This document shows, piece after piece, positions 9,584 through 17,975 of a stretch of DNA of 64,000 nucleotides. Positions within the stretch are counted from its first letter, which is position 1; the number at the start of each line of letters is the position of its first letter. The DNA is from Streptomyces adelaidensis (GTDB lineage Bacteria; Actinomycetota; Actinomycetes; Streptomycetales; Streptomycetaceae): assembly GCF_016598475.1 (NCBI RefSeq), contig NZ_JAEMUX010000024.1, forward strand, positions 42,553 through 106,552, written 5' to 3'. A program made the translations under genes and the position numbers. Under the pieces are notes generated by a model, which did no database searches, was not told the origin of the DNA, and saw only the letters and a list, made by a program, of their open reading frames with translations.

Positions 9584-9616
9584 ACTGAAATTTTGCAATC
9601 ACACCAAACTTTCAGT
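9584..9616. promoter_or_regulatory. Candidate TetR operator between ABC exporter and tetR
   Basis: ACTGAAA (9584-9590) and TTTCAGT (9610-9616) form a perfect inverted repeat with a 19-bp spacer in an unusually A+T-rich stretch of the 89-bp divergent gap. It precedes a TACGAT -10-like hexamer at 9642-9647. Symmetry and position suggest an operator for the divergent TetR protein. No binding evidence exists. Confidence 0.45.
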
Positions 9617-9653
9617 TGCTCCAGTCATTGGCCGGCCGACCTACGATGTGGCC

Positions 9654-10295
9654 ATGGCAGAGGGGCTCAGGGAGCGCAAGAAGCGTGAGACGAGGCAGCG
9701 GATCTCGGACATCGCCACCGGGCTGTTCCTGGAGCACGGCTTCGTGACCGTCACCATCGCGGAGGTGGCCGACGCGGCCGACGTCTCCGTGAACACCGTC
9801 TACAACTACTTCCCCTCCAAGGAAGACCTCTTCTTCGACCGCAGCGCGGGCGTCGTCGAACGGCTCGCCCGCTGGGTGCGCGCCCGCGACCGGGGCGAGT
9901 CGGCCGTCGCCGCCGTACTGCGCGAACTGCGCACCGAGGTCGAAGCGGTGTCGCCGCACGTCGGTCTCATGGAGGGCTACGACCGTTTCATGGCGGTCAT
10001 CCACGAGTCACCCGCCCTGCGTTCCCGGCTGTGGAGCATCCAGCAGGAGATCCAGGACAACCTGGAGGCGGCCCTCCGCGAGGAGACCGGCGCCGCCGCC
10101 GGCGACTCCCTGCCCACCCTGATCGCCGGTCAGATCAACTGGGTGCACCAGACGGTGATGGCCGTCATCTCGCGCGAGATGCTCGCCGGGCGCAATCCGG
10201 ACGAAGTGTCCCGAGAGGTGCTTCTGCTCCTGGACGACATGGAGGGCCTGTTGAGCGAGAAGGTGCTCAACTACGCCGTACGACTCTCCGGATGA
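9654..10295 (+). CDS. TetR-family transcriptional regulator
   Basis: This is a 213-residue TetR protein. The N-terminal helix-turn-helix (about 8-55) reads KRETRQRISDIATGLFLEHGF then VTIAEVADAADVSVNTVYNYF, and the tail of helix 3 and the FPSKEDLFF link are canonical. The C-terminal ligand-binding half is variable. It is divergent from the ABC exporter, the classic arrangement for local drug-efflux repression. No ribosome binding site precedes ATG 9654. A TACGAT hexamer ends seven bases upstream, so the transcript may be leaderless. GTG 9648 is an alternative start. Confidence 0.87.
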   Translation: MAEGLRERKKRETRQRISDIATGLFLEHGFVTVTIAEVADAADVSVNTVYNYFPSKEDLFFDRSAGVVERLARWVRARDRGESAVAAVLRELRTEVEAVSPHVGLMEGYDRFMAVIHESPALRSRLWSIQQEIQDNLEAALREETGAAAGDSLPTLIAGQINWVHQTVMAVISREMLAGRNPDEVSREVLLLLDDMEGLLSEKVLNYAVRLSG

Positions 10296-10424
10296 GTGCC
10301 GCCGGTGTGACGTCCGTCAGTTGAGACGTGACTCGCGTTACTAAGCGGTCACACAGGGCCTCACGAGCGCTAGTGTCCGGCCGAGAGGTCAGTCATCGAC
10401 AGCGCGTACCAGGGGAGTCGCACA

Positions 10425-11273
10425 GTGGCACGGAAGCTCGCCGTCATCGGAGCCGGGCTCATGGGGTCCGGTATCGCCCAGGTGTCCGCGCAGGCGGGCT
10501 GGGACGTCGTCCTGCGCGACGTCACCGACGAGGCGCTGGACCGTGGCATCGGCGGCATCACGGCGTCGTACGACAAGTTCGTGAGCAAGGGGAAGTTGGC
10601 GGCCGGGGACGCCGAGGCGGCGCTGGGGCGGATCACCGCCACCACCGACCTCGACGCGGTGGCCGACGCGGACATCGTCGTCGAGGCCGTGTTCGAGAAG
10701 CTCGAAGTGAAGCACGAGATCTTCAGGGCGCTCGACAAGGTCGTACGCGAGGACGCGGTGCTCGCCTCGAACACCTCGGCCATCCCGATCACCAAGATCG
10801 CGGCGGCCACCGAGCGGCCCGGGCGAGTGGTCGGCGTGCACTTCTTCTCGCCGGTGCCGATGATGCGGCTGTGCGAGCTGGTGCGCGGCTACAAGACGAG
10901 TGACGAGACGCTCGCCACCGCGCGGGAGTTCGCCGAGTCGGTCGGCAAGACCTGCATCGTCGTCAACCGGGACGTCGCCGGCTTCGTGACCACCCGTCTC
11001 ATCTCCGCCCTCGTCGTCGAGGCCGCGAAGCTGTACGAGTCGGGCGTCGCCACCGCCGAGGACATCGACCTCGCCTGCAAGCTGGGCTTCGGCCATGCGA
11101 TGGGACCGCTGGCCACGGCCGACCTGACGGGCGTCGACATCCTGCTGCACGCCACGAGCAACATCTACACGGAGTCCCAGGACGAGAAGTTCGCCCCGCC
11201 GGAGCTGATGCGCCGGATGGTGGACGCCGGTGACATCGGACGCAAGAGCGGGCAGGGCTTCTACACCTACTGA
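10425..11273 (+). CDS. hbd: 3-hydroxybutyryl-CoA dehydrogenase
   Basis: This is a 282-residue NAD(P)-dependent 3-hydroxyacyl-CoA dehydrogenase that interconverts acetoacetyl-CoA and 3-hydroxybutyryl-CoA in the cytoplasm. The Rossmann motif GAGLMGSG is at residues 9-16. The catalytic histidine lies in VGVHFFSPVPMMRLCELV with partner glutamate, followed by NRDVAGFVTTRL and the C-terminal GFGHAMGPLATADLTGVD and GRKSGQGFYTY. GTG 10425 has AGGGGAG upstream. It fits with the thiolase gene near 28.2 kb in butyryl-CoA metabolism, though the two are not linked in an operon. Confidence 0.92.
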   Translation: MARKLAVIGAGLMGSGIAQVSAQAGWDVVLRDVTDEALDRGIGGITASYDKFVSKGKLAAGDAEAALGRITATTDLDAVADADIVVEAVFEKLEVKHEIFRALDKVVREDAVLASNTSAIPITKIAAATERPGRVVGVHFFSPVPMMRLCELVRGYKTSDETLATAREFAESVGKTCIVVNRDVAGFVTTRLISALVVEAAKLYESGVATAEDIDLACKLGFGHAMGPLATADLTGVDILLHATSNIYTESQDEKFAPPELMRRMVDAGDIGRKSGQGFYTY

Positions 11274-11470
11274 TCCACCCGCACGGACGCCGGTCGCGCG
11301 TCACGGGCGGCACTTCCCACGCATGTGAACGCATGAGCCTCTCGGGCCTCACCCCTTGAGGTGAATTCGGTATCGGTTCGCTCACAGACGGCAACCTGAA
11401 GGTGTCAAACGCCGTCAGAGGTTGCATCACCCACATCACGGAGTACGAGACGCACTCACGGGGAGCGCTT

Positions 11471-11794
11471 ATGTACATCAGGGGCGACCACGCCGAGCTG
11501 GTCGTCGGGGGCCGCCTCGACGTACGCAGCGCGGCGGACGCCCGTACGGTCCTGCACTCGGCCGTCGACGACGGAGCCGGCGACCTGGTGCTCGACCTGT
11601 CAGAGCTGGACTCCTGGGACGCCACCGGACTCGGGGTGATCATGGGAGCCCACCGGCGGGCGGGACGGTGCGGACGGCGGCTGGTGCTGCGCGAGGTGCC
11701 ACCGCAGATGCAGCGGCTGCTCGTCGCCACACGACTGCACCGCATTCTCGCGATCGAGGGCGGAATCGGACTGGAGTCGTTGCCCAGAGTGTGA
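11471..11794 (+). CDS. STAS-domain anti-sigma factor antagonist
   Basis: This is a 107-residue single STAS domain of the SpoIIAA/RsbV type. The regulatory loop reads LDLSELDSWDATGLGVIM. Thr, not Ser, occupies the usual phosphorylation position before GLG, a common alternative. Such proteins release a sigma factor by binding its anti-sigma kinase. No partner kinase or sigma gene lies next to it, so the target is unknown. ATG 11471 follows GGGAG. A 23-codon upstream extension has no ribosome binding site. Confidence 0.82.
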   Translation: MYIRGDHAELVVGGRLDVRSAADARTVLHSAVDDGAGDLVLDLSELDSWDATGLGVIMGAHRRAGRCGRRLVLREVPPQMQRLLVATRLHRILAIEGGIGLESLPRV

Positions 11795-12125
11795 ACGGAC
11801 GTGCGGGTTCGTTCGTATCACCCGGTGGGTGCCGCCCGTGCCCCGTCAGGGGCGCGGGGAACCGCGCGATCAGCCACGAATCACCCGCAGTCTCTCAGTG
11901 GCGCCTCAAGCGGAGCGCACCCACGCAATCCTCACGAGACTGTGACGTCTCGGACGGCGCGGTACCCCGGACTGTCGGAGATACTGTGCGAAGGTTTAGG
12001 GTTCGGCTGCCCGCTGCCAGCAAACCCTCGATTCGGGCGGGTTCCGGACCAGAAGCGACAGCGCGGTGTGCGGCAAGGCCGGGAGGGGCTCCAGCACACG
12101 AGACGCTTTTGGGGGGCTAGGACCT
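11795..12125. other. 331-bp gap holding a dispersed repeat and a leader
   Basis: The only structured element seen is the dispersed repeat at 11841-11879. A TACTGT hexamer at 11981-11986 could be a -10 box for the following gene but has no clear -35 partner. No RNA gene or convincing small reading frame was found. Confidence 0.4.
11841..11879 (+). repeat. Dispersed Streptomyces repeat, copy 2
   Basis: CCCCGTCAGGGGCGCGGGGA is followed by ACCGCGCGATCAGCCACGA. The CCCCGTCAGGGG part is itself a hairpin. The same element occurs in other gaps of this window in both orientations. Confidence 0.75.
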
Positions 12126-14654
12126 ATGGACCCGACAAACCGGGGACCCGAAGAGTACGGCCATGACGACGGACAGGCGCAGAGCAGACGTCCACCACGT
12201 GATCCGCTGACGCAGGACTTCGCCCAGCACGCTCCGGCGCTCGCCCGCACCGTCCAGCTCGTCTCGGGCGACTTCCTGCTCACCGTCAATCCCGTCGACG
12301 GCAGCGAGATAGAGAACTGCCCACCGGGCGAACTGCCTGGTCGGCCCGGAAAACACCTGGCCGCCGAGCGCGCCGAGATCGACCGCGCCGCCCGCCCGCC
12401 GGTGCCCCCGGGGCCCACCCTGCCCCGACTGCCGCTGCTCCACCGCGACGAGGAGAGAGCCCGGCTCGTACGCCTCCTCGCGCGCGGCCGCTCCGTCCGC
12501 CTCAGCGGTGCCCCCGGCTCGGGCCGCACCACCCTGCTCGACGTGGTCGCCGAGGACTGCGCGGACCTGGCGCCCGACGGCGTCGTACGCCTGAGCGGTT
12601 TCCGGCGGACGGTCGACGACCTGCTCTACGAACTGTTCGCAGCCGTGTACAGCACACCGCTGTTCCGGCCCGGCCAACGGCAGCTGCTCGACCTCGTGCG
12701 GGACATCGGCGCCGTGGTCGTCCTGGACGACCTGGAATTCGGCGGGGCCGCGCTCGACGAACTGCTCGACGCGACCCCCGAGTGCGCCTTCCTGATCGGC
12801 GCCACCCCCGACGTACCCCTGCCGTCCGCCGACGCGCCCCTCGAAGAGGTCGTGCTCGGCGGCTTCGACCGGGCGGGCAGCCTGGCGCTGCTGGAGCGTG
12901 CCGTCGGTCGGGCGCTCACCGAGGAGGAGTCGAACTGGGCCGGTGACCTCTGGTTCGAGTCCGAGGGGCTGCCGCTGCGGTTCACCCAGGCCGGGGCGCT
13001 GCTCAGGCAGCGGGACCGGCGGCGGGCCGGTGCGGACGCCGTCGACGAGTTCGGGGTCTTCCAGGAGTCGCCGTCCGTCGACGCGTCCTTCGAGGCCGCC
13101 GCGGACGGCGATGAGACATCCCTGCCGTCGCTCGCCGAGGGGGCCGCGCCCGCCGCGCTGCTCGCGTCCCGGCTGAGCGCGTCGGCGCGCGAGACCCTGC
13201 GGTTCGCGGTCGCCCTCGGCGGTGAGGTCCCGCACCAGGCGCATCTGCCCGCACTGGTGGGCGACACCCACGCCGACGCGGCTCTCGGCGAACTCGTCGG
13301 CTGCGCACTGGCGACACCTGCCGGCGCGCGCTACCGGCTCGCCGCCGGGGTACGGACCCAGCTGGAGGCCGCCGGTTACGCCGACGACGTCGAGGCACGC
13401 GCCCGCACCGCCGCCCAGCACTACGCCTGGTGGGCCGGGCACCCCTCGGTCACCCCCGAGCGGGTCGCGGTCGAGGCGGACGCCCTGCTGGCCGCCCTGA
13501 GCGCGCTGGTGCCCGGCACCGTCCCGCCCGGGGAGGACGAGGAGAGCGCCGCGGTGCGGCTGGCCCGGCAGGCGGCGCCCGCGTTCGCCGCGGGGCTGCG
13601 CTGGAGCGCCTGGGAGCGCGCGCTCAGGTCCGGCGCGGAGGCGGCCCGCCTGGCCGCCGAGACCGGCGAACAGGCCTACTTCCACCATGAGCTGGGCATC
13701 CTCGCGCTCTGCTCCGGGCAGCTCGACCGGTCCCGGGCCGAGCTGGAGGCGTCCATCGGGCTGCGCGGCGCCCTCGCCGACAAGCGCGGCGCGGTCGCCG
13801 GCCGCCGCGCGCTCGCCCTCGTCGCCGATCGCTCCGGGGCGACCCCGCCCGGCGGGCGTACGGCCGCGGGGGAGGAAGTGCCGGACGCCCGGCACGAGGA
13901 GTCGGCGTCACCGCCCGGCGGTGTGCCCTCCGGCTACACCCCGGCCGGCTTCGGCGCGACCGGGGCCGTCGGGCCGCCGCTGTCCACCAACGACACGACG
14001 CTCGTCACGCACCTGCCCGGCATCGGCTCACCCGCGCACAAGGCCGGCGGCCTCAAAGGCATCCTCGGCGGCGCCCGCCGCAATCTGGTGGCCGTAGGGG
14101 CGGGCGCGCTGCTCGCCGCCGTCTTCGGCACCGTGGTGACCCTCGGCGCGACCTCCGACCGGAACGGCGACACGCCCGCCGAGCGCGTCGGCGTCAACCC
14201 GTCCGCCAGCGAGGGCGTCGACGACGACGGGCTCAGCGCGGACCGTGCCAAGAACGACGACGACAACGAGGAACCGGGCACGGTCCCCGACCCGACCGAC
14301 CCGGGCCCCGACGGCACGTACGGCACCTCGGACGACCCGACGCCGACGGACAGCGCGGGGCCTTCGGACGATCCGAGGGGGACGGAGTCGCCGACGAAGT
14401 CGTCGTCCCCGTCCCCCTCGAAGTCGAACAAGCCGAGCCCTTCCGAGTCCGAGCCCGAGTCGCCGACCCCATCCGAGTCGGAATCGGAGTCGGAGTCGGC
14501 GAATCCGACCCCGACCGAGTCCGAGCCGCAGACGGAGGACCCGACTCCGCCTGAGGACACCAACACCATGAGTGCTCCCGCCTCCAGTGCCTCCGCCGCC
14601 CCGCCGAGCGCCCCGCAGACCAGCGCCGACACCCCCGGCGAAACCGTCGCCTGA
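12126..14654 (+). CDS. Membrane-anchored STAND-like P-loop protein with acidic Ser/Pro-rich tail
   Basis: This is an 842-residue protein of unknown function. The P-loop is GAPGSGRTT at 128-136, with arginine where Walker A lysine is expected. Walker B reads VVVLDDLEF. Helical repeats resembling TPRs (about 505-575) follow, ending LDRSRAELEASIGLRGAL. One membrane segment lies near 655-675 (VAVGAGALLAAVFGTVV). A roughly 165-residue tail rich in Ser, Pro, Thr, Glu and Asp is probably outside the cell. The layout resembles STAND-type signal NTPases tethered to the membrane. ATG 12126 is chosen as the first good start after AGGA. It is a single-gene unit closed by a terminator. Confidence 0.75.
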   Translation: MDPTNRGPEEYGHDDGQAQSRRPPRDPLTQDFAQHAPALARTVQLVSGDFLLTVNPVDGSEIENCPPGELPGRPGKHLAAERAEIDRAARPPVPPGPTLPRLPLLHRDEERARLVRLLARGRSVRLSGAPGSGRTTLLDVVAEDCADLAPDGVVRLSGFRRTVDDLLYELFAAVYSTPLFRPGQRQLLDLVRDIGAVVVLDDLEFGGAALDELLDATPECAFLIGATPDVPLPSADAPLEEVVLGGFDRAGSLALLERAVGRALTEEESNWAGDLWFESEGLPLRFTQAGALLRQRDRRRAGADAVDEFGVFQESPSVDASFEAAADGDETSLPSLAEGAAPAALLASRLSASARETLRFAVALGGEVPHQAHLPALVGDTHADAALGELVGCALATPAGARYRLAAGVRTQLEAAGYADDVEARARTAAQHYAWWAGHPSVTPERVAVEADALLAALSALVPGTVPPGEDEESAAVRLARQAAPAFAAGLRWSAWERALRSGAEAARLAAETGEQAYFHHELGILALCSGQLDRSRAELEASIGLRGALADKRGAVAGRRALALVADRSGATPPGGRTAAGEEVPDARHEESASPPGGVPSGYTPAGFGATGAVGPPLSTNDTTLVTHLPGIGSPAHKAGGLKGILGGARRNLVAVGAGALLAAVFGTVVTLGATSDRNGDTPAERVGVNPSASEGVDDDGLSADRAKNDDDNEEPGTVPDPTDPGPDGTYGTSDDPTPTDSAGPSDDPRGTESPTKSSSPSPSKSNKPSPSESEPESPTPSESESESESANPTPTESEPQTEDPTPPEDTNTMSAPASSASAAPPSAPQTSADTPGETVA

Positions 14655-14670
14655 AGTCCCGTACGTACGA

Positions 14671-14708
14671 AAAGGCCGGGTCCGTTCCGCGGACCCGGCC
14701 CTTTTCTT
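14671..14708. terminator. Bidirectional terminator between the STAND-like gene and nucS
   Basis: AAAAGGCCGGGTCCG pairs with CGGACCCGGCCCTTTTC over about 15 bp with one mismatch. The flanking A-run and T-run make it work on both strands. It lies exactly between the two convergent genes. Confidence 0.9.
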
Positions 14709-14716
14709 GAATTGAC

Positions 14717-15388
14717 TCAGAACAGCCGCAGCTTGTCGTCCTCGATGCCGCGCAGGGCGTTGTAGTCGAGGACCGCGCAGCCGATGCCGCGGTCGGTGGC
14801 GAGGACGCGGGCCTGGGGCTTGATCTCCTGGGCGGCGAAGATGCCGCGGACCGGCGCGAGGTGCGGGTCGCGGTTCAACAGCTCCAGATAGCGGGTGAGC
14901 TGCTCCACGCCGTCGATCTCACCACGCCGCTTGATCTCGACGGCGACCGTCGCGCCGTCGCCGTCCCGGCACAGGATGTCGACCGGGCCGATGGCCGTCA
15001 TGTACTCGCGGCGGATGAGGGTGTAGCCGTCGCCGAGGGTGTCGATGCGGTCGGCGAGGAGCTCCTGGAGGTGTGCCTCCACGCCGTCCTTGATCAGGCC
15101 GGGGTCGACGCCCAATTCGTGCGAGGAGTCGTGGAGGACCTCCTCCATCGTGATGATGAGCTTCTCGCCCGCCTTGTTGATGACGGTCCAGACGCCCTCC
15201 TCGTCACCGGAGCCCTCCTTCAGGGTGCAGGGCGGCGACATCCAGTTGAGGGGCTTGTAGGCCCGGTCGTCCGCGTGGATGGAGACGCTGCCGTCCGCCT
15301 TCACCAGGATCAGACGGGAGGCCGAGGGGAGGTGGGCGGTGAGCCGGCCCGCGTAGTCCACGGAGCAGCGGGCAATGACGAGACGCAT
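14717..15388 (-). CDS. nucS: Mismatch-specific endonuclease NucS/EndoMS
   Basis: This is a 223-residue nuclease that cleaves both strands at mismatches and replaces MutS/MutL mismatch repair in actinobacteria. The N-terminal DNA-binding/dimerisation domain starts MRLVIARCSVDYAGRL. The C-terminal RecB-like nuclease domain holds Asp137, Glu151 and Lys153 in the D-x13-ExK active site (GPVDILCRDGDGATVAVEIK). The C-terminus ends LRGIEDDKLRLF, consistent with the family's beta-clamp-binding tail. ATG 15388 gives the family N-terminus. The upstream open frame is not typical of the family. It is separated from the STAND-like gene by a bidirectional terminator. Confidence 0.93.
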   Translation of the reverse strand: MRLVIARCSVDYAGRLTAHLPSASRLILVKADGSVSIHADDRAYKPLNWMSPPCTLKEGSGDEEGVWTVINKAGEKLIITMEEVLHDSSHELGVDPGLIKDGVEAHLQELLADRIDTLGDGYTLIRREYMTAIGPVDILCRDGDGATVAVEIKRRGEIDGVEQLTRYLELLNRDPHLAPVRGIFAAQEIKPQARVLATDRGIGCAVLDYNALRGIEDDKLRLF

Positions 15389-15750
15389 GGTCGGCAACGC
15401 TACTCGACGGCGACGGGTCCGCGCGATTCGGCTGCCGGAACATCCGGCCGCAGACGGTTCGACTGTCCCGGCGGCCCCGGCCGGTGACTGTCGCCCTCCG
15501 TCACCCTCTTTCGCCCCGTACGTGGGCCTCAGCCGTCCCCCGGCATGTGCCGCTGTCAACTCCTGTTCGGCATTGGCTGATTGTGTGCGTCCCGCGCCCT
15601 GTCGGTGCGCGCAATCTCCTGGTGCGGTCACGTTCGGTTGCTTACCGTAGAAACGTGAGGTCGCGAACCGTGCACTCTGCGTGTTCGGCGATGCGAGCTC
15701 CGACCTTGTCCGTCAACCCCCGTTGTTGTGGGGGTGCGAGAGGAGAACCC
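15389..15750. other. 362-bp divergent promoter region with a leader hairpin
   Basis: The region separates divergent nucS and a small conserved gene. ACCCCC (15716-15721) and GGGGGT (15730-15735) form a short hairpin whose end lies three bases before the GAGAGGAG ribosome binding site of the small gene, so it could affect its translation. No RNA gene was recognised. Confidence 0.4.
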
Positions 15751-16143
15751 ATGTCGCTCGACGTCTCACCGGCCCTACTCGAACAGGCCGAGCGAGGCGA
15801 GGTCGACGAAGCCGCCTTCGTCGACTGCGTCCGGACCTCCCTGCCCTACGCGTGGGAGATGATCAGCTCCCTGGTGGCCCAGCTGAAGGTCGACGGCGGA
15901 GAGTTCGCCGACAACCAGACGCCCCCGCCGGACGAGCAGGCGCGCGGACAACTGCTGCGCGCGCTCGCCAGCGACGCGATTCGCGGCGCGCTGCAGCGGC
16001 ACTTCGGTGTCCGGCTGGCCTTCCAGAACTGCCACCGGGTGGCGGTGTTCCCGCTGGATCCGTCCGTGGACGACAGGCTGGCCCGCTTCACCTCGATCCG
16101 CGGCCAGCTCCTCAACCAGTCCCCGGAACTCCGGGACTGCTGA
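15751..16143 (+). CDS. Conserved small protein of unknown function
   Basis: This is a 130-residue soluble, acidic protein without signal peptide or membrane segment. It starts MSLDVSPALLEQAERGEVDEAAFVDCVRTS and contains a helical SLPYAWEMISSLVAQL stretch, an RGALQRHFGVRLAFQNCHRVAVF core and an SPELRDC end. The ATG has a strong GAGAGGAG site five bases upstream. From memory, the gene occupies the place of SCO5389 in S. coelicolor. The clean start and compact fold support a real gene. No catalytic motif was seen. Confidence 0.75.
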   Translation: MSLDVSPALLEQAERGEVDEAAFVDCVRTSLPYAWEMISSLVAQLKVDGGEFADNQTPPPDEQARGQLLRALASDAIRGALQRHFGVRLAFQNCHRVAVFPLDPSVDDRLARFTSIRGQLLNQSPELRDC

Positions 16144-16310
16144 GGCCATGACGCGGTACGGCTTGCCGCTCCAACCGCGGGAGGTGCATCAGTAACCGGG
16201 GCGGCAAGCTCCCCGCCGGGTACGGCCGTCGGACCGGCCCCGGCACAGCAAGGCCGGTCAGTCCGGGCAAGGTTCAAAGTCCGGGCAGGACCGGCAGGAC
16301 GTGGCGTGGC
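16144..16310. terminator. Convergent gap with weak inverted repeats
   Basis: GCTTGCCGC (16161-16169) pairs with GCGGCAAGC (16201-16209) across a long loop. Further down AGTCCGGGCA occurs twice (about 16258-16290) inside a GGCCGGTC/GACCGGC inverted repeat. These may terminate both convergent genes, but none is a classic intrinsic terminator. Confidence 0.35.
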
Positions 16311-17339
16311 TCAGCCGAGGTGGGGGAGCACCTCGGCACCGAGTCGCCGTACGTTCTCCTCCGTCGCCGCCAGGTCTCCGGAGCCCTCCACGAGCAGCGC
16401 GAAGCGGGAGATGCCGGTCCGTTCGCCGGTCGCCGCGAGCCGGTCGGCGCACAGCCGCGGGGTCCCCACGGGGTGCAGCCCGCAGAGCAGTTCGGTGTAG
16501 GCCAGCGGGTCCCGCATGGGCCGGGTGCGGCCGTCGACGGTCACATGGGCGTCGAGGCCCTGCTTCAGCCAGCCCGGCATCGCCTTGGTGAGCGCCTCCA
16601 CGGCGTCGGTGCGCCGGTCCGCGATCTGGCAGACACCGGCCGAGACATGGGCCGCGCCGGCGATCTCCTTCGACGAACGGCCCGCCGCCCGGGCGCACTT
16701 GCGCCACATCGCGACCATCTCGGCCTTCTCCTCGTCCCCGATGTGCATGCCGAGGAGCATCGACAGCCCGCGCTCGGCGGCCAGCCGGACGCTCGACGGC
16801 GAGGTGCAGGCGACGACGATCTCGGGCCCGGGTGTCTCGTCCAGATCCTCCGAGGGCCGCGGTACGACGGAGACCTCACGAAAGCTGAATCGTTCCCCCG
16901 AAGCCGACACCGAGGGCTCGCGCAGCCACCGCACCAGCAGATCGAGTGATTCCGGGAACCCCTCCTCGTACGCCTGAAGTCCGGCGCCGAACACCTCCAG
17001 GTCCACCCAGGGGCCGCCGCGTCCGACGCCGAGCGAGAAGCGTCCGCCGGAGGTGACGTGCAGCAGGGCGGCCTGCTCGCCCAGGGCCACGGGATGGACG
17101 GTGGGCAGCACGCTGACCGCCGTGCCCACGCGGATCCGCCGGGTGCGCCCCAGCAGTAACGCGGCGAGGGTGATCGCCGACGGGCAGGTGCCGTACGGCA
17201 CGAAATGGTGCTCGGCCAGCCAGACCGCGTCCAGCCCGGCCTCCTCGGCCACTTCCGCCGTCCGGACCGCCCGGTGGAGCGCCTCCCCCTGGCCCTGGCC
17301 GGGGAACTGGGCTCCCAGTACAAATGTTCCTACGCGCAT
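16311..17339 (-). CDS. LLM-class flavin-dependent oxidoreductase
   Basis: This is a 342-residue bacterial-luciferase-like monooxygenase (TIM barrel). Family features are the N-terminal EEAGLDAVWLAEHHF, the CPSAITLAALLLGRTRRIRVGTAVSVLP strand-helix pair with HPVALGEQAALL, GRFSLGVGRGGPWVDLEVFG and the C-terminal CADRLAATGERTGISRFALLVEG. Whether it uses FMNH2 or F420 cannot be told by eye. The HHF motif resembles FMN-type members. ATG 17339 follows AGGAAGAG. It is divergent from a small zinc-ribbon-like gene and stands alone, so no pathway is implied. Confidence 0.87.
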   Translation of the reverse strand: MRVGTFVLGAQFPGQGQGEALHRAVRTAEVAEEAGLDAVWLAEHHFVPYGTCPSAITLAALLLGRTRRIRVGTAVSVLPTVHPVALGEQAALLHVTSGGRFSLGVGRGGPWVDLEVFGAGLQAYEEGFPESLDLLVRWLREPSVSASGERFSFREVSVVPRPSEDLDETPGPEIVVACTSPSSVRLAAERGLSMLLGMHIGDEEKAEMVAMWRKCARAAGRSSKEIAGAAHVSAGVCQIADRRTDAVEALTKAMPGWLKQGLDAHVTVDGRTRPMRDPLAYTELLCGLHPVGTPRLCADRLAATGERTGISRFALLVEGSGDLAATEENVRRLGAEVLPHLG

Positions 17340-17559
17340 CGCTCTTCCTGCTTCCTCGGCTCCGGCTCGGGAGCTCCCCCACCCGGCATAACCGGGTGAC
17401 ACGTGCCGAAGACACGGCCTGGCAGCGAGATTTGCGGATTGTCTGCAGAATGCGCGGACAGGGGGGCGATCTGCGGGGTTTGGTGACGTACGCATACCCC
17501 CACCGGGCCCGCGTAGGCTGGACTCCACCCTTGCCCCGTCCAGTCCCGTGAGGTGTCCC

Positions 17560-17901
17560 GTGTCCCCGCGTCGCAACCGCCCCAAGGGCGATGGTCCGTC
17601 GGGTTCGTCAGGCCGCAGCGCCGACGAGGACCGCTCGGGCCGTTACGGCGGCTGGCAGTCCAGCGAGCCCTGGCAGGGCGAGGAGTGGAGCGTGCGCCAT
17701 GTGGCGGGCGCGAGCGCGGTGGGCAAGACCTACCGCTGCCCCGGCTGCGATCAGATGATCCCCTCGGGCGTGCCGCACGTCGTCGCCTGGCCCGAGCACT
17801 CGGGCGTCGACGAACGCCGCCACTGGCACAAGGCGTGCTGGAACGCGAAGGACCGCCGCACCACGCGGGTGCAACGGTCCCGTAACGCGCCGAAGTTCTG
17901 A
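17560..17901 (+). CDS. Small basic protein with CxxC/HxxxC zinc-ribbon-like motif
   Basis: This is a 113-residue basic protein. The N-terminal third is disordered, rich in Gly, Ser and Arg. The C-terminal part has YRCPGCDQMIPSGVPHVVAW and RRHWHKACW, so Cys-x2-Cys plus His/Cys residues could bind zinc. GTG 17560 (VSPRRNRPKG) is chosen because GTGAGGTG lies just upstream. GTG 17548 would add four residues. The gene is conserved at this place in S. coelicolor (recalled, often labelled ATP/GTP-binding without visible motifs). A role with nucleic acids is only a guess. Confidence 0.7.
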   Translation: MSPRRNRPKGDGPSGSSGRSADEDRSGRYGGWQSSEPWQGEEWSVRHVAGASAVGKTYRCPGCDQMIPSGVPHVVAWPEHSGVDERRHWHKACWNAKDRRTTRVQRSRNAPKF

Positions 17902-17936
17902 CCATCCGGACTCCGGTTTCCGGACCCCGGACCCGG

Positions 17937-17959
17937 ACCCCGGACTCCAGGTCCGGGGT
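17937..17959. terminator. Hairpin in the convergent gap before the ABC permease
   Basis: ACCCCGGAC (17937-17945) and GTCCGGGGT (17951-17959) form a perfect 9-bp stem with a five-base loop, within a stretch of repeated CCGGAC units. It lies between the convergent zinc-ribbon-like gene and the ABC permease gene. Confidence 0.55.
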
Positions 17960-17975
17960 TCGGTCGCACGTCGTC

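Noticed and set aside
12117..13895. A 592-codon open frame opposite the STAND-like gene
   Set aside because: Its composition is that of reverse-strand high-GC DNA. The + strand gene has motifs, ribosome binding site and terminator.
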